Made by a program: the position numbers and the translations under genes. The notes beneath the pieces were generated by a model. The model searched no databases and was not told the origin of the DNA. It was given only the letters and a program-made list of their open reading frames with translations. From NCBI GenBank assembly GCA_031315995.1, contig JALDRG010000003.1, positions 186,001-250,000 of the forward strand: 64,000 nucleotides of DNA. The letters are read 5' to 3'. This document shows positions 56,002 through 64,000 of this stretch, piece after piece. How positions within the stretch are numbered: position 1 is the stretch's first letter; every line of letters starts with the position of its first letter. The stretch comes from Nitrospira sp. Lineage in GTDB: Bacteria > Nitrospirota > Nitrospiria > Nitrospirales > Nitrospiraceae.

Positions 56002-56915
56002 GCCGGATCCTCCTTGGTGATGATCGCCCGCAACGCCGGCTCCAGCGTCGGATAGAGGAAGGAATACCCTCCTGCTCTCGCCTTGGCAGGATCAATACGT
56101 TGACCGGTCGTCATCAAGGTCCCTAGCTCCCCCAGCGCCACACGTAGCGCCAAGCCGGGAACGGGAAGCCACGAGGGGCGACACAGGACCTTCCCGAGAG
56201 TCGAGCAGAACGTCTTCATCGTCACAGCCTCGGGCGCCACCGCGTTCACGGGGCCGGATATCGTCGGCGTCTCGATCGCCCATTGGATGAGTCCGATGAG
56301 ATCGCGCCGGTGAATCCAGGAGATCCACTGGGTTCCAGGCAACACCGGTCCCCCGGCAAAGAGGCGAAACGGCAGCAACATCTTCGGCAACGCACCGCCG
56401 TCCTGTTCGAGCACCATTCCGGTTCTCAACAGCACGACACGCGTTCCGAACCTGCCGGCGCGCAGCGCTTCCGCTTCCCAAGCCGCGGACAGGTCGGCCA
56501 GAAAGCCCTGACCGCTCGGTGACTGTTCATCCAGCAGACGATCGTCGCTCGCACCGTAATAACCGATGCCGGATCCGCTGACCAACACAGGCAGCGGGGT
56601 AGCGCGCCCGGCCAGTGCCGCCACTAGAAGCCTGGTAGCGAGAATTCGGCTCTTGAGCAAGACTTGCTTCCGGGCATCCGTCCATCGCCCTTCGGCGATC
56701 GGCTCGCCGGCCAGGTTGACTATCACGTCGGCAGACGCCACCTCGACCTGCCAAGTCCCGGCGGAATGAGCATCCCATTCCACAAACCGGATCGAGGAGC
56801 GAGGGGGGCGACCGGCCTTGCGGGTCAAGACGACCACGTCATGCCCCTCCTGCGCCAGGCTGCCGACAAGGGCATGGCCGATGAATCCTGTTCCACCGGA
56901 TACGACGATTTTCAT
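55977..56915 (-). CDS. TIGR01777-family NAD(P)-dependent epimerase/oxidoreductase
   Basis: The 312-residue protein has the Rossmann motif VSGGTGFIGHALVGSL. SGSGIGYYGASDDRLLDE (YfcH/SulA-type signature), TGMVLEQDGGALPKMLLPF and GPVNAVAPEAV are all characteristic of the TIGR01777 extended SDR family. The substrate is unknown. GGGAGGG precedes ATG 56915. It opens the photolyase-containing part of the minus-strand run. Confidence 0.9.
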   Translation of the reverse strand: MKIVVSGGTGFIGHALVGSLAQEGHDVVVLTRKAGRPPRSSIRFVEWDAHSAGTWQVEVASADVIVNLAGEPIAEGRWTDARKQVLLKSRILATRLLVAALAGRATPLPVLVSGSGIGYYGASDDRLLDEQSPSGQGFLADLSAAWEAEALRAGRFGTRVVLLRTGMVLEQDGGALPKMLLPFRLFAGGPVLPGTQWISWIHRRDLIGLIQWAIETPTISGPVNAVAPEAVTMKTFCSTLGKVLCRPSWLPVPGLALRVALGELGTLMTTGQRIDPAKARAGGYSFLYPTLEPALRAIITKEDPACLSSLTR

Positions 56916-57094
56916 CTCTCTGCCCTCCCGTTCACCAGCGTCGTGGACTAGCAGGCTGCGAAAAAACCCGATCTGTGCTCAAGCCGCTCTGATCCGCTCA
57001 TGCGCCATGCCGGAATTCCGGCCGCAGTTCCTGACGAGGTCCCCTCACGATTCATGCTTCGCGGACGCCTCGCGCGGACTGTTTTCGCATCCGG

Positions 57095-57451
57095 CTAGAG
57101 TGTGCGCTCATCGTCCGCTTCTTCATCCGATTCATCTTCATCCACACCAGAGTCCGGCTCATCCGACGTGGCCGAAGGGCTGTTATCTGAAACGGCCGTC
57201 ACACGCTGGCTGAACTTTCGCTGCTTCGTGCCGTACAACAGGTTCGGCGGCGGGCTCAGGCGATTCTTCAGAATGACCGGGTCGAGCACCTCACCACACA
57301 TCGTACAATGCCACGCGGTGATATCGATCTGACCGGTATCATCAAGCAAATCAATGTAGTGCTGTGTCAACAGCAATCCTCCGCAGCGCGGACAGACATG
57401 GCGACCCGCTTGCGGGGCAGATAAAGATTCTGGCGTCCCATGCGTTTCCAT
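57095..57451 (-). CDS. Zinc-ribbon hypothetical protein, paralogue of the 61280 gene
   Basis: From ATG 57451 the product is 118 residues with CPRCGGLLLT and CTMCGEVLDPVILKNR. These are two CxxC knuckles spaced about 30 residues apart, with DLLDDTGQID between them. The same layout occurs in the protein at 61280-61579. The tail is highly acidic (DEDESDEEADDE). A zinc-ribbon fold is likely; the role, perhaps nucleic-acid or protein binding, is unknown. ATG 57523 is an alternative start. A 179-base gap to the epimerase gene holds no gene. Confidence 0.7.
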   Translation of the reverse strand: METHGTPESLSAPQAGRHVCPRCGGLLLTQHYIDLLDDTGQIDITAWHCTMCGEVLDPVILKNRLSPPPNLLYGTKQRKFSQRVTAVSDNSPSATSDEPDSGVDEDESDEEADDERTL

Positions 57452-57541
57452 TGGAACCCCCGACTGGGAGAAAAATGGACGACCATGAACCGGACTGGAT
57501 CTCTCGAATTCGACCGTTCCCATTCCGGTGTCTACACATGT

Positions 57542-57673
57542 TTACCGTACCCGTAGCCGTTCCGGCCGAGTGAGCCGCACAACGGCATATGCGGCGCACC
57601 GTTGCCGGGCAAGCGCTGCCAACCCGATACTCAGCACCATCGCCGCGATGCCATAGAGAATCACGTCACTCAT
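57542..57673 (-). CDS. 43-residue membrane peptide
   Basis: ATG 57673 is preceded by AAGGAGG 5 bases upstream, among the best ribosome binding sites in the window. The frame encodes 43 residues: MSDVILYGIAAMVLSIGLAA, a single membrane helix, then a basic tail rich in Arg ending at 57542. It is too small for ordinary gene prediction. It lies between an FGE-like gene and a zinc-ribbon gene on the same strand. It may be a small regulatory membrane protein. Confidence 0.55.
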   Translation of the reverse strand: MSDVILYGIAAMVLSIGLAALARQRCAAYAVVRLTRPERLRVR

Positions 57674-57866
57674 GGAAGCCTCCTTGTCGCGACCCCAGAG
57701 AGATGCAACGGTCTTTCCACACGGTCCGCTGGTTCACCGAGGGGACAGGTCCCTCCAAAGGAAGGACCCATCCCTCTCAGCGGGAGGCCGCGTGCGGAGG
57801 CGCGGTACCCCACGAACAAACACCCGCCTGATTTGCCTGATCCAGCCCCTGTATACATATGACCGC

Positions 57867-58718
57867 TCACTTCACCGCAGACTCAGAGCTCGACTCACCT
57901 TCACCACTTCGTACACATCGGAACCCGGTGCCGTGCGTCTGCAACGCGAATCCGCCTCGACCCCGTGCGGTCGCCGTGATGTCCGAGAGGGGGCTATGCC
58001 ATGACCCTCCGCGAATGACCCGGACGATCCCCTTGTCCGGTCCCTGCGGATTCTTGTCCGGAGCATTCCCGTAATATTCGGGGTCGTACCAATCCTGCAC
58101 CCACTCCCGAGCATTGCCGGACATGTCCTTGATTCCGTAGGGCGAATCGCCTCCCGACAGGGAACCGACTGCATGCAGGGTCTTGTCACCGTCCCATTCA
58201 CGATCGAAATTCGCCATCGTGTGGGTGGGCTGAGCTTCGCCCCACGGGAAATGGCGCCCGTCGGTCCCGCGAGCCGCTTTTTCCCACTCCGCTTCCGTCG
58301 GCAGCCGCTTCTTGGCCCAGGCACAATAGGCTTTGGCGTCGTACCACGTGACCTGCACGACTGGCAGCTGTTCGATCCCCTTGGCGGACAACAGGAGTCC
58401 GGTGCCATAAGGGTTCGGCGGATTGCGATGGCCGGTCGTGCCGACAAACACCAGGTAACGCCCGTTGGTGACTTCCACCTGGTCGATAGCGAATGTATCG
58501 ACATGCACTGAGCGCTGCGGCCACTCGTCGGCTCGCCCCTTGGGACTCTGGCTGCCCATCAGGAACGATCCGCCCGGAATCGTGACCATGGGGACCGGAT
58601 CTAGTTCCTTGACAGAAGCCTCTGCTAGCACCGAAGCCATCGTGACAGCACACAGTGTGCTGACCACCAGGCCGATGCGTCTTCGCCTCATTCCTGCCCT
58701 TTCCTGACTCTGTGTCAT
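57867..58718 (-). CDS. Exported SUMF1/FGE-fold protein, first of three
   Basis: The 283-residue protein has a signal peptide (RRRRIGLVVSTLCAVTMASVLAEA) and a full formylglycine-generating-enzyme-like domain. The domain shows MVTIPGGSFLMGS, AYCAWAKKRLPTEAEWEKAAR, NAREWVQDWYDPEYYG, VIRGGSW and GTGFRCVRS. The paired active cysteines of true FGE, between RGGSW and GFRC, are absent, so a non-catalytic or metal/ligand-binding role is more likely. Its ATG overlaps the stop of the preceding small gene (ATGA). Confidence 0.85.
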   Translation of the reverse strand: MTQSQERAGMRRRRIGLVVSTLCAVTMASVLAEASVKELDPVPMVTIPGGSFLMGSQSPKGRADEWPQRSVHVDTFAIDQVEVTNGRYLVFVGTTGHRNPPNPYGTGLLLSAKGIEQLPVVQVTWYDAKAYCAWAKKRLPTEAEWEKAARGTDGRHFPWGEAQPTHTMANFDREWDGDKTLHAVGSLSGGDSPYGIKDMSGNAREWVQDWYDPEYYGNAPDKNPQGPDKGIVRVIRGGSWHSPLSDITATARGRGGFALQTHGTGFRCVRSGEGESSSESAVK

Positions 58719-59083
58719 TTCTTCTGCTCCTTGCTCCCCTCTATTGCCTGGGCTGTGTGGATCTTAATTTCACCGACCAAACGCTCCACCTGAGCCTTAT
58801 CGCCCCGATCTGCGGCCTCCTGCGCCTGGGACACGAGAGTCCTGGCGTCATGCAGGTGCTGTTCGATCTCCGATTGCAGGAGAGGCGATGCGATCGTGCC
58901 GCCCAATGCCGCGCGATGATAGATCTCCCAGGCCTTGTCCACGGTATGTTCCGCCTCATGTACCATCAGAATGTTCTCAGGATGCGGATGGCGGGTCGCA
59001 TCGATCGGACCTGCCTGAAGAGCCCCTGCGCTGAGAAGGATTGTCAGACCACCAATGAGTGAGATCGCTCTAGCGTATGTCAT
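58715..59083 (-). CDS. Small secreted helical protein (SmbP-like candidate)
   Basis: The 122-residue product has a signal peptide (ISLIGGLTILLSAGALQAG) and a mature part of amphipathic helices with scattered His (RHPHPENILMVHEAEH, EQHLHDARTLVSQAQEAADRG). It resembles the small metal-binding protein SmbP of nitrifiers in size and helix/His pattern. That is a resemblance only. It is coupled to the FGE-like gene by a 4-base overlap. GGAGG precedes ATG 59083. Confidence 0.6.
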   Translation of the reverse strand: MTYARAISLIGGLTILLSAGALQAGPIDATRHPHPENILMVHEAEHTVDKAWEIYHRAALGGTIASPLLQSEIEQHLHDARTLVSQAQEAADRGDKAQVERLVGEIKIHTAQAIEGSKEQKK

Positions 59084-59140
59084 CTCTCAGCCTCCGTCGT
59101 GCTGAACAGTGAGTCAGCAGTGACTGCCGGACGTTCATGC

Positions 59141-60199
59141 TCACGGCCGTTTCATGGATTGATCAATCAGAGGCCGCAACTCCAGCAACTCAAGATTCTT
59201 AGGATCCATGGCCAATCCACGGTGAACACTCTCTAGCGCTTCACTAAATCGCTCCCGCCCCATTTCCACCAGGGCGGTAATGTAGCTGTCTCTGATGCGC
59301 TGCTCCAGGTCAAGTGGAGCTGCCTTGGCGCATCTAAAGCCGAGTCCGACGCCATAGCTGTTATTCAGCGGATGGTTCCAGAACCGGTGCGTCGAGCGGA
59401 TCGTGCCTTCCGGCGCTATCCAGGAGCCGCCACGAATCACCCGCTTTTCGCCGACGGTCAGGCGATCCACATAGGTGCCGGTGCCCCCGAGCCACACGGC
59501 CTTTTCAGGACCGGTTGGATTCACCATGGTCTGCAGTCTTCCGTAGTATTGAGGATCGTACCAATCGGCGACCCACTCGAACGCATTGCCCGCCATGTTG
59601 TACGCGCCGTAATAACTGGCTCCCTCCGGATGCGAATCCACCGGCCAGGTCGCGTCCTGATGCCGGTTATAGTTGACTTTCGCAGAATCAAAATCGTTCC
59701 CCCAGGGATAGAGGTTACCGTGCGGACCACGGGCCGCCTTTTCCCATTCCGCTTCCGTCGGCAGTCGCTTCCCGCGAAACTCGCAGTACGCCTTGGCATC
59801 GAACCAATTCACTCCGACCACGGGCTGTTGCGGCGTATTCAACCGAGGGTCGTCCCAGTAGGCCGGAGACGGATGCCCGGTCGTCTTGATGAAGTCGCCA
59901 TAGTCCCTGTTCGACACTTCGTATGTGTCGATGAGAAACGAATCCAAGAACACCATGTGGGCAGGCCCTTCGTCGTGGAAGGCCTCGGCCGCCCATGGCT
60001 TCTTCATCCGTTTGTCGTAGGCCGTGAGTCGTCGTCCCGACTCCGCCTCCGGCTCTCTGTCCAATCCCATGGCCGATGGACCCTGTCCGACATACACCAT
60101 GTCCGCCGGAATCAACGAGTCTTCCGCTTGGCCTGTTCCACTCAGGACGGTCATTCCGGCGACAAGACCTGCGCCAAGAATGGTGCGTATTTTTTTCAT
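59141..60199 (-). CDS. Exported SUMF1/FGE-fold protein with C-terminal helical repeat, second of three
   Basis: The 352-residue protein starts MKKIRTILGAGLVAGMTVLS (signal peptide) after GGAGGTCGAAG. The FGE-like domain covers about residues 30-300, with RLPTEAEWEKAARGP, NAFEWVADWYDPQYYG, VIRGGSW and GLGFRCA. The region between the last two motifs has no cysteine. A C-terminal TPR-like tail follows (RERFSEALESVHRGLAMDPKN). It is closely related to the third copy, including the PAYWDDPRLN block, which suggests local duplication. Confidence 0.85.
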   Translation of the reverse strand: MKKIRTILGAGLVAGMTVLSGTGQAEDSLIPADMVYVGQGPSAMGLDREPEAESGRRLTAYDKRMKKPWAAEAFHDEGPAHMVFLDSFLIDTYEVSNRDYGDFIKTTGHPSPAYWDDPRLNTPQQPVVGVNWFDAKAYCEFRGKRLPTEAEWEKAARGPHGNLYPWGNDFDSAKVNYNRHQDATWPVDSHPEGASYYGAYNMAGNAFEWVADWYDPQYYGRLQTMVNPTGPEKAVWLGGTGTYVDRLTVGEKRVIRGGSWIAPEGTIRSTHRFWNHPLNNSYGVGLGFRCAKAAPLDLEQRIRDSYITALVEMGRERFSEALESVHRGLAMDPKNLELLELRPLIDQSMKRP

Positions 60200-60229
60200 C
60201 TTCGACCTCCTGCCCCTGTGGGCCCGGCT

Positions 60230-60254
60230 GGGGAGACGGGTTACCCGTCTCCCC
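60230..60254 (-). repeat. Perfect inverted repeat between two FGE-like genes
   Basis: GGGGAGACGGG (60230-60240), loop TTA and CCCGTCTCCCC (60244-60254) pair over 11 bp. It lies between the third and second FGE-like genes. No U-tract follows on the minus strand, so it may be a weak terminator or a message-processing and stabilising hairpin. Confidence 0.5.
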
Positions 60255-60267
60255 TCACGGTTGCGCG

Positions 60268-61230
<963 letters not shown>

Positions 61231-61279
61231 GAGAAACCTCCTTGGTTGAACACATTCACACAACCCCAGTGGGTAACAC

Positions 61280-61579
61280 TTACCGCAAAACGGGGATTCG
61301 CTCCTGAAGGGCCGGGCTCGACTGCTTCATGTCCCGAGCTGCGGCCGCGTGCTGAAGGTGACGATTCGATCGAATGACCGGGTCGACCACATCACCGCAT
61401 TGCACACAGCGCGCAGTGACACAATCGAGCCCGCCGGTCGGGGTCAGCAAATCCGTGCAGAAATCACGAACCATCAGCCCGCCGCAACGCATGCAGGTCC
61501 GCTCCGCATGGAAGGCCGGAACCTTGTTTTGGCTCTCGCTTTGTCCCACTGCCCATTCCGCTGTTTTTGTGGTCGCCAT
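61280..61579 (-). CDS. Zinc-ribbon hypothetical protein, paralogue of the 57095 gene
   Basis: ATG 61579 follows AAGGAGTG, giving 99 residues. CMRCGGLMV and CVQCGDVVDPVIRSNR are two CxxC knuckles with DLLTPTGGLDC between them, the same pattern as the 57095 gene. This is the first gene of the minus-strand run and is divergent from the B12-binding regulator, sharing its 138-base intergenic region. A zinc-ribbon regulator or adaptor is possible. The function is unknown. Confidence 0.75.
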   Translation of the reverse strand: MATTKTAEWAVGQSESQNKVPAFHAERTCMRCGGLMVRDFCTDLLTPTGGLDCVTARCVQCGDVVDPVIRSNRHLQHAAAARDMKQSSPALQERIPVLR

Positions 61580-61599
61580 AATCACTCCTTGACTAATAG

Positions 61600-61693
61600 T
61601 GTCCAATGTTTGCAACGACTATGTCTAATGTTTAAACCATTATGTCCAATGTGTCAAGACTTATTATGAATAATATTTGACAAACATTAGACA
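61600..61693. promoter_or_regulatory. Four-copy 12-bp operator-like array in the divergent promoter
   Basis: Three direct copies of TGTCYAATGTTT lie at 61600-61611, 61622-61633 and 61643-61654 (the last ends GTGT), spaced by 22 and 21 bases, about two helical turns. An inverted copy, AAACATTAGACA, is at 61682-61693 inside the promoter of the regulator. The array probably binds the MerR/B12 regulator and controls both its own gene and the minus-strand genes. On the minus strand TTGACA is present at 61657-61652 with only a weak -10 match downstream. Confidence 0.7.
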
Positions 61694-61706
61694 TCGCACA
61701 TATACT
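61677..61706 (+). promoter_or_regulatory. Sigma-70 promoter of the MerR/B12 regulator gene
   Basis: TTGACA (61677-61682, perfect) and TATACT (61701-61706, 5/6) are spaced by 18 bases. Transcription would start near 61713, about 5 bases before ATG 61718, so the message is nearly leaderless. The inverted operator copy occupies the spacer, which predicts autorepression. Confidence 0.7.
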
Positions 61707-61717
61707 TGCACACAACG

Positions 61718-62635
61718 ATGAATATTCACAGAATTCATAGGGTTGCGAAACTCACCGGCCTCAGCCGTGACGTGATTCGGGTGTGGGAGCGCCGCTTTGG
61801 CCTCGTCAAACCAACGCGAGGGGCGAATCGATATCGCAATTATTCGGACGAAGACGTCGCGCTGCTGCGCTACCTGAAGAATCAACTGGATGCGGGAGCT
61901 TCGATCGGCGACTTGGCCAAATTGGGGCGAGAAGAATTGATGAGCCGCGTGCGAGCCGCAGCCCCACGCACAGCCATCGTCGACAATACCTTCGACCGAC
62001 TGCTACGGGAATTGCTGTCGGCACTGGAACCATTGGACCGCGTCACGTTTGAAAAACGCTTGAACGGCGCCGTGGCCGTCGTTCCGTTTGAAGAGGCACT
62101 TCACGGGATTCTGCTTCCGTTTCAAGAACAGGTAGGAGAGCTGTGGCACGATGGTCATATCAACATTGCCATCGAACATTACGTGACGAAGCAAATCCAG
62201 CAAAAGATTTTCTCCGCCATGAATCAGCTGCCGGTGGCCGAGTTCGGCGCCAAGGTGGTTGTGGCCTGTCCACCTGGAGAGGAACACGACCTGGCGGCAT
62301 TGGCAGTCGCCTATCGATGCCGTGTGCGCGGCTGTCGAGTGTACTACCTGGGTGCCAACGTGCCGATTTCCTCACTGAGCCGACTCTGCAGCCATGCTAC
62401 CCCAGATTTGACCATTCTCTCGTTTACCCTGGTCCCTCCGGATAGCAGCGCAATGGAATTGATTCGCACCCTGGCGGAGGAACTCACCCCGGTCTCCACC
62501 GTCATGGCCGGTGGCCATGGCGCGCTCGCGATGCGCGACCAGTTCGCGCAATGCCATGTCGGCGTTTTGGAAAACTTCGGCGAGTTAGACGAGGTGTTGG
62601 AGCGATTCACGCGGCGATCCGCGATTCCGGGGTGA
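61718..62635 (+). CDS. MerR-family cobalamin-binding light-responsive regulator (CarH/LitR type)
   Basis: From ATG 61718 the product is 305 residues. The N-terminal MerR helix-turn-helix is IHRVAKLTGLSRDVIRVWERR, with wing NRYRNYSDED. A four-helix cobalamin-cap domain has Trp143-His144 (ELWHDGH) and Glu153-His154 (IAIEHY). A Rossmann-like B12 domain has the lower-ligand His190 in PPGEEHDLAAL. These match, with a constant offset of 12-13, the functional residues of Thermus CarH (Trp131, His132, Glu141, His142, His177). CarH is a dark-state tetrameric repressor that falls apart when light cleaves adenosylcobalamin. The same chemistry is predicted here. A TTG at 61706 overlaps the -10 box and was rejected as a start. 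Confidence 0.92.
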   Translation: MNIHRIHRVAKLTGLSRDVIRVWERRFGLVKPTRGANRYRNYSDEDVALLRYLKNQLDAGASIGDLAKLGREELMSRVRAAAPRTAIVDNTFDRLLRELLSALEPLDRVTFEKRLNGAVAVVPFEEALHGILLPFQEQVGELWHDGHINIAIEHYVTKQIQQKIFSAMNQLPVAEFGAKVVVACPPGEEHDLAALAVAYRCRVRGCRVYYLGANVPISSLSRLCSHATPDLTILSFTLVPPDSSAMELIRTLAEELTPVSTVMAGGHGALAMRDQFAQCHVGVLENFGELDEVLERFTRRSAIPG

Positions 62636-62653
62636 GAAGGAGATACCCTTCGG

Positions 62654-63070
62654 ATGGCCACCTACCCGCTCACCGTGTTCTATGACGGAGCCTGTCCGAT
62701 TTGCGCCCGCGAAATGGCGTTGATGAAGCGCCTCGACAGGAAACAACGGCTCACCATACTCGACTTTTCATCTCCTCATTTCGACGTTGCACCAGCCGGG
62801 CTTGCTGTCGCAGACCTCAGCGCGGTGATTCACGCTCAATGGGCTGACGGCACAGTCATCACCGGCGTAGAGGTATTTCGTGCTATTTGGCAGGCCGTCG
62901 GCTTGGGATTCCTCGCTCGACTGAGTCGGCTTTCTGTGGTCGATCGGCTCGTGGTGAAAGCCTACGCCTGGTTTGCCAGGAACCGGCTCTGGTTGACCGG
63001 TCGCGGCGACAGCTGTTCCGAACATTGCCGCACGACAAGCCCACGCAAGCCGACGCATCCCCTCCGGTAA
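62654..63070 (+). CDS. DUF393 (DCC family) thiol-disulfide oxidoreductase-like protein
   Basis: The 138-residue protein opens VFYDGACPICAREMALMKRLD, the DxxCPxC signature of the DUF393/DCC family, predicted thioredoxin-like proteins. It lies 18 bases after the regulator stop with GAAGGAGA between them, so the two form an operon. Related genes are found near photolyase and B12-regulator clusters elsewhere (recalled). It may be a redox partner in the light response. Confidence 0.85.
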   Translation: MATYPLTVFYDGACPICAREMALMKRLDRKQRLTILDFSSPHFDVAPAGLAVADLSAVIHAQWADGTVITGVEVFRAIWQAVGLGFLARLSRLSVVDRLVVKAYAWFARNRLWLTGRGDSCSEHCRTTSPRKPTHPLR

Positions 63071-63112
63071 CCTCTATCCGTGATCCGCCCTACAATTCGG
63101 ATGTCGCGAGGG

Positions 63113-63316
63113 TTACGACGCCGAAGCCGGTTCAACCCACAGCTGGCTGATCAAGAACCGCTGCAGGAGTTCTCCGTCCGGGGAGTTGCGCGCGATGCTG
63201 GTAGTCCGGATATTCGAGCCTTCGCTGAAGTGGAGGATAAAATCTTCACGTTCTTCGTGGATGAACTGAATATACGCGAGGTTGATATAAAACCGACCGA
63301 CCTTGAGGAGGGGCAT
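63113..63316 (-). CDS. Small hypothetical protein
   Basis: ATG 63316 is preceded by AAAGGACGGT and gives 67 residues, beginning MPLLKVGRFYINLAYIQFIH. The frame is open further upstream to 63517, but that sequence is low-complexity and without a binding site. A compact beta-rich protein of unknown family, perhaps LytTR- or Hfq-sized. It ends close to the convergent DUF393 gene. Confidence 0.5.
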   Translation of the reverse strand: MPLLKVGRFYINLAYIQFIHEEREDFILHFSEGSNIRTTSIARNSPDGELLQRFLISQLWVEPASAS

Positions 63317-63428
63317 ACCGTCCTTTCTGAGCCTGCTCTCCACACGAAGCGGCGGCGATGGAGGCGGCCCGTTGCGCGAGGGTCCGGTGATCAGCAACTG
63401 GGCGTCTTGATTCTCTGATTCTCTCACC

Positions 63429-64000
63429 TTATCGTCGTGGCTGGGTCGCTTGCTCGCGCTCGTTTCTCCAAATCTTCTTTCCCACAAACGAGGCAACGGC
63501 TTGATGCCCCAGCCCATTCATATGCGTGTCATCACGCCACCAGAGCAAATCCTGCGACGCATCAAACAGTCGCCGGGCTTCCTCCTGAAGAAAGGCCTTG
63601 CTGTCCCAGCAATGCAACGAGACCTGCTCACAGGCGCCCAGGACCGCTTCCGCAAAGCCCGACGGTCCGATTGCCTCATAGGCCGACTGCGGCGCGAGCA
63701 ACCATGGATACACCTCTCCCTTTGTCGGCAAGATGACGATGGTCACGCGCAGGCCCAGACGGTCGGTCGCCGCCTTCATGGATCGAAACGTCGTCAGGAA
63801 TTTCGCAAAGTTGGGATGTCGTTCGACCTCAGCGCGAGCACGACCGCCCCAGACCTCCTGCGGACCATAGAAGAGAACGGGCCGGCCATCAGGCAGCGAC
63901 CGGATGATGACCTGCTTCGAAACGCCTCCCCAGCGGCTCTGAAGCGCATTCCATCCCTGCCTGAGCGGCGAACGATCCCGAAAGGTGCGGTACTCCACCC
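63429..64000 (-). CDS. AlgX/AlgJ-like SGNH-domain protein (5' end outside window)
   Basis: The visible 189 or so residues form the C-terminal part of a protein that continues past the right edge. VTIVILPTKGEVYPWLL and WWRDDTHMNGLGHQAVA are typical of the acetyltransferase AlgX/AlgJ SGNH-like domain, where the DTH triad residues are expected. Such proteins O-acetylate exopolysaccharides in the periplasm. No further exopolysaccharide genes are visible in the window. Confidence 0.6.
   Translation of the reverse strand, partial: VEYRTFRDRSPLRQGWNALQSRWGGVSKQVIIRSLPDGRPVLFYGPQEVWGGRARAEVERHPNFAKFLTTFRSMKAATDRLGLRVTIVILPTKGEVYPWLLAPQSAYEAIGPSGFAEAVLGACEQVSLHCWDSKAFLQEEARRLFDASQDLLWWRDDTHMNGLGHQAVASFVGKKIWRNEREQATQPRR

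Noticed and set aside
60230..60254. Intrinsic terminator splitting the FGE operon
   Set aside because: The stem is perfect but lacks a U-tract on the minus strand, so full termination is not supported. It is listed only as an inverted repeat.

Overview
The window reads as chromosomal DNA of a Nitrospira-type bacterium (phylum Nitrospirota). That placement is an inference. It rests on a complex I cluster with two NuoM-type antiporter subunits, the general protein character, moderate-to-high GC, and many Nitrospira-style conserved hypotheticals recalled from memory; no database was searched. I see no IS element, prophage, rRNA or CRISPR array. Two tRNA-Leu genes (UAG at 812, GAG at 18389) are present.

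Layout. 1-26 kb is mostly housekeeping. It holds the trigger factor-ClpP-ClpX proteostasis block, two tandem PilZ proteins, a HEAT-repeat lipoprotein, a long TatA-type protein, an M24 peptidase, a C26 amidotransferase and an APC permease. These are followed by a small membrane/cysteine-protein group, NagZ, PepA, QueE, a HAD phosphatase, a PAS histidine kinase with a receiver protein, PriA and an OmpA-like envelope protein. 26.2-39.9 kb is one nuo operon, nuoABCDGIJKLMMN, on the plus strand. nuoE, nuoF and nuoH are absent, nuoM is duplicated, and NuoL has an apparently lengthened lateral-helix region: the 2M complex I architecture. 40-43.7 kb is a three-gene two-component cluster. 43.8-46.1 kb holds a phosphodiester-glycosidase-like protein, a rhodanese, a small lipoprotein and pyrE.

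46.3-63.1 kb is the most striking region. A MerR/B12-binding regulator at 61718 keeps the residues that make CarH/LitR an adenosylcobalamin light sensor. It is divergent from a minus-strand run of about 15 kb and is separated from it by an intergenic region with four copies of a 12-bp motif. The run encodes two paralogous zinc-ribbon proteins, three secreted SUMF1/FGE-fold proteins, a small His-containing secreted protein and a 43-residue membrane peptide. It continues with a TIGR01777 epimerase, DUF4149, PDZ and other envelope proteins, a DNA photolyase, a DUF523-DUF1722 protein, a CbiX-type chelatase and an NTF2-like protein. It ends with a decayed SDR, a flavin amine-oxidase-type protein, DUF1365 and a cyclopropane-synthase-like methyltransferase. 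Several neighbours are joined by ATGA overlaps. My reading is a light/singlet-oxygen stress regulon: photolyase repairs DNA, the FAD/DUF1365/Cfa set modifies membrane lipids, the chelatase may feed the cobalamin cofactor, and the regulator releases the genes on illumination.

Other notable points are a PriA whose helicase motifs are eroded, a histidine kinase with damaged ATP-binding boxes, a TatA protein with a second copy of its amphipathic helix at the C-terminus, and a tandem desulforedoxin-like protein with an incomplete cysteine set.
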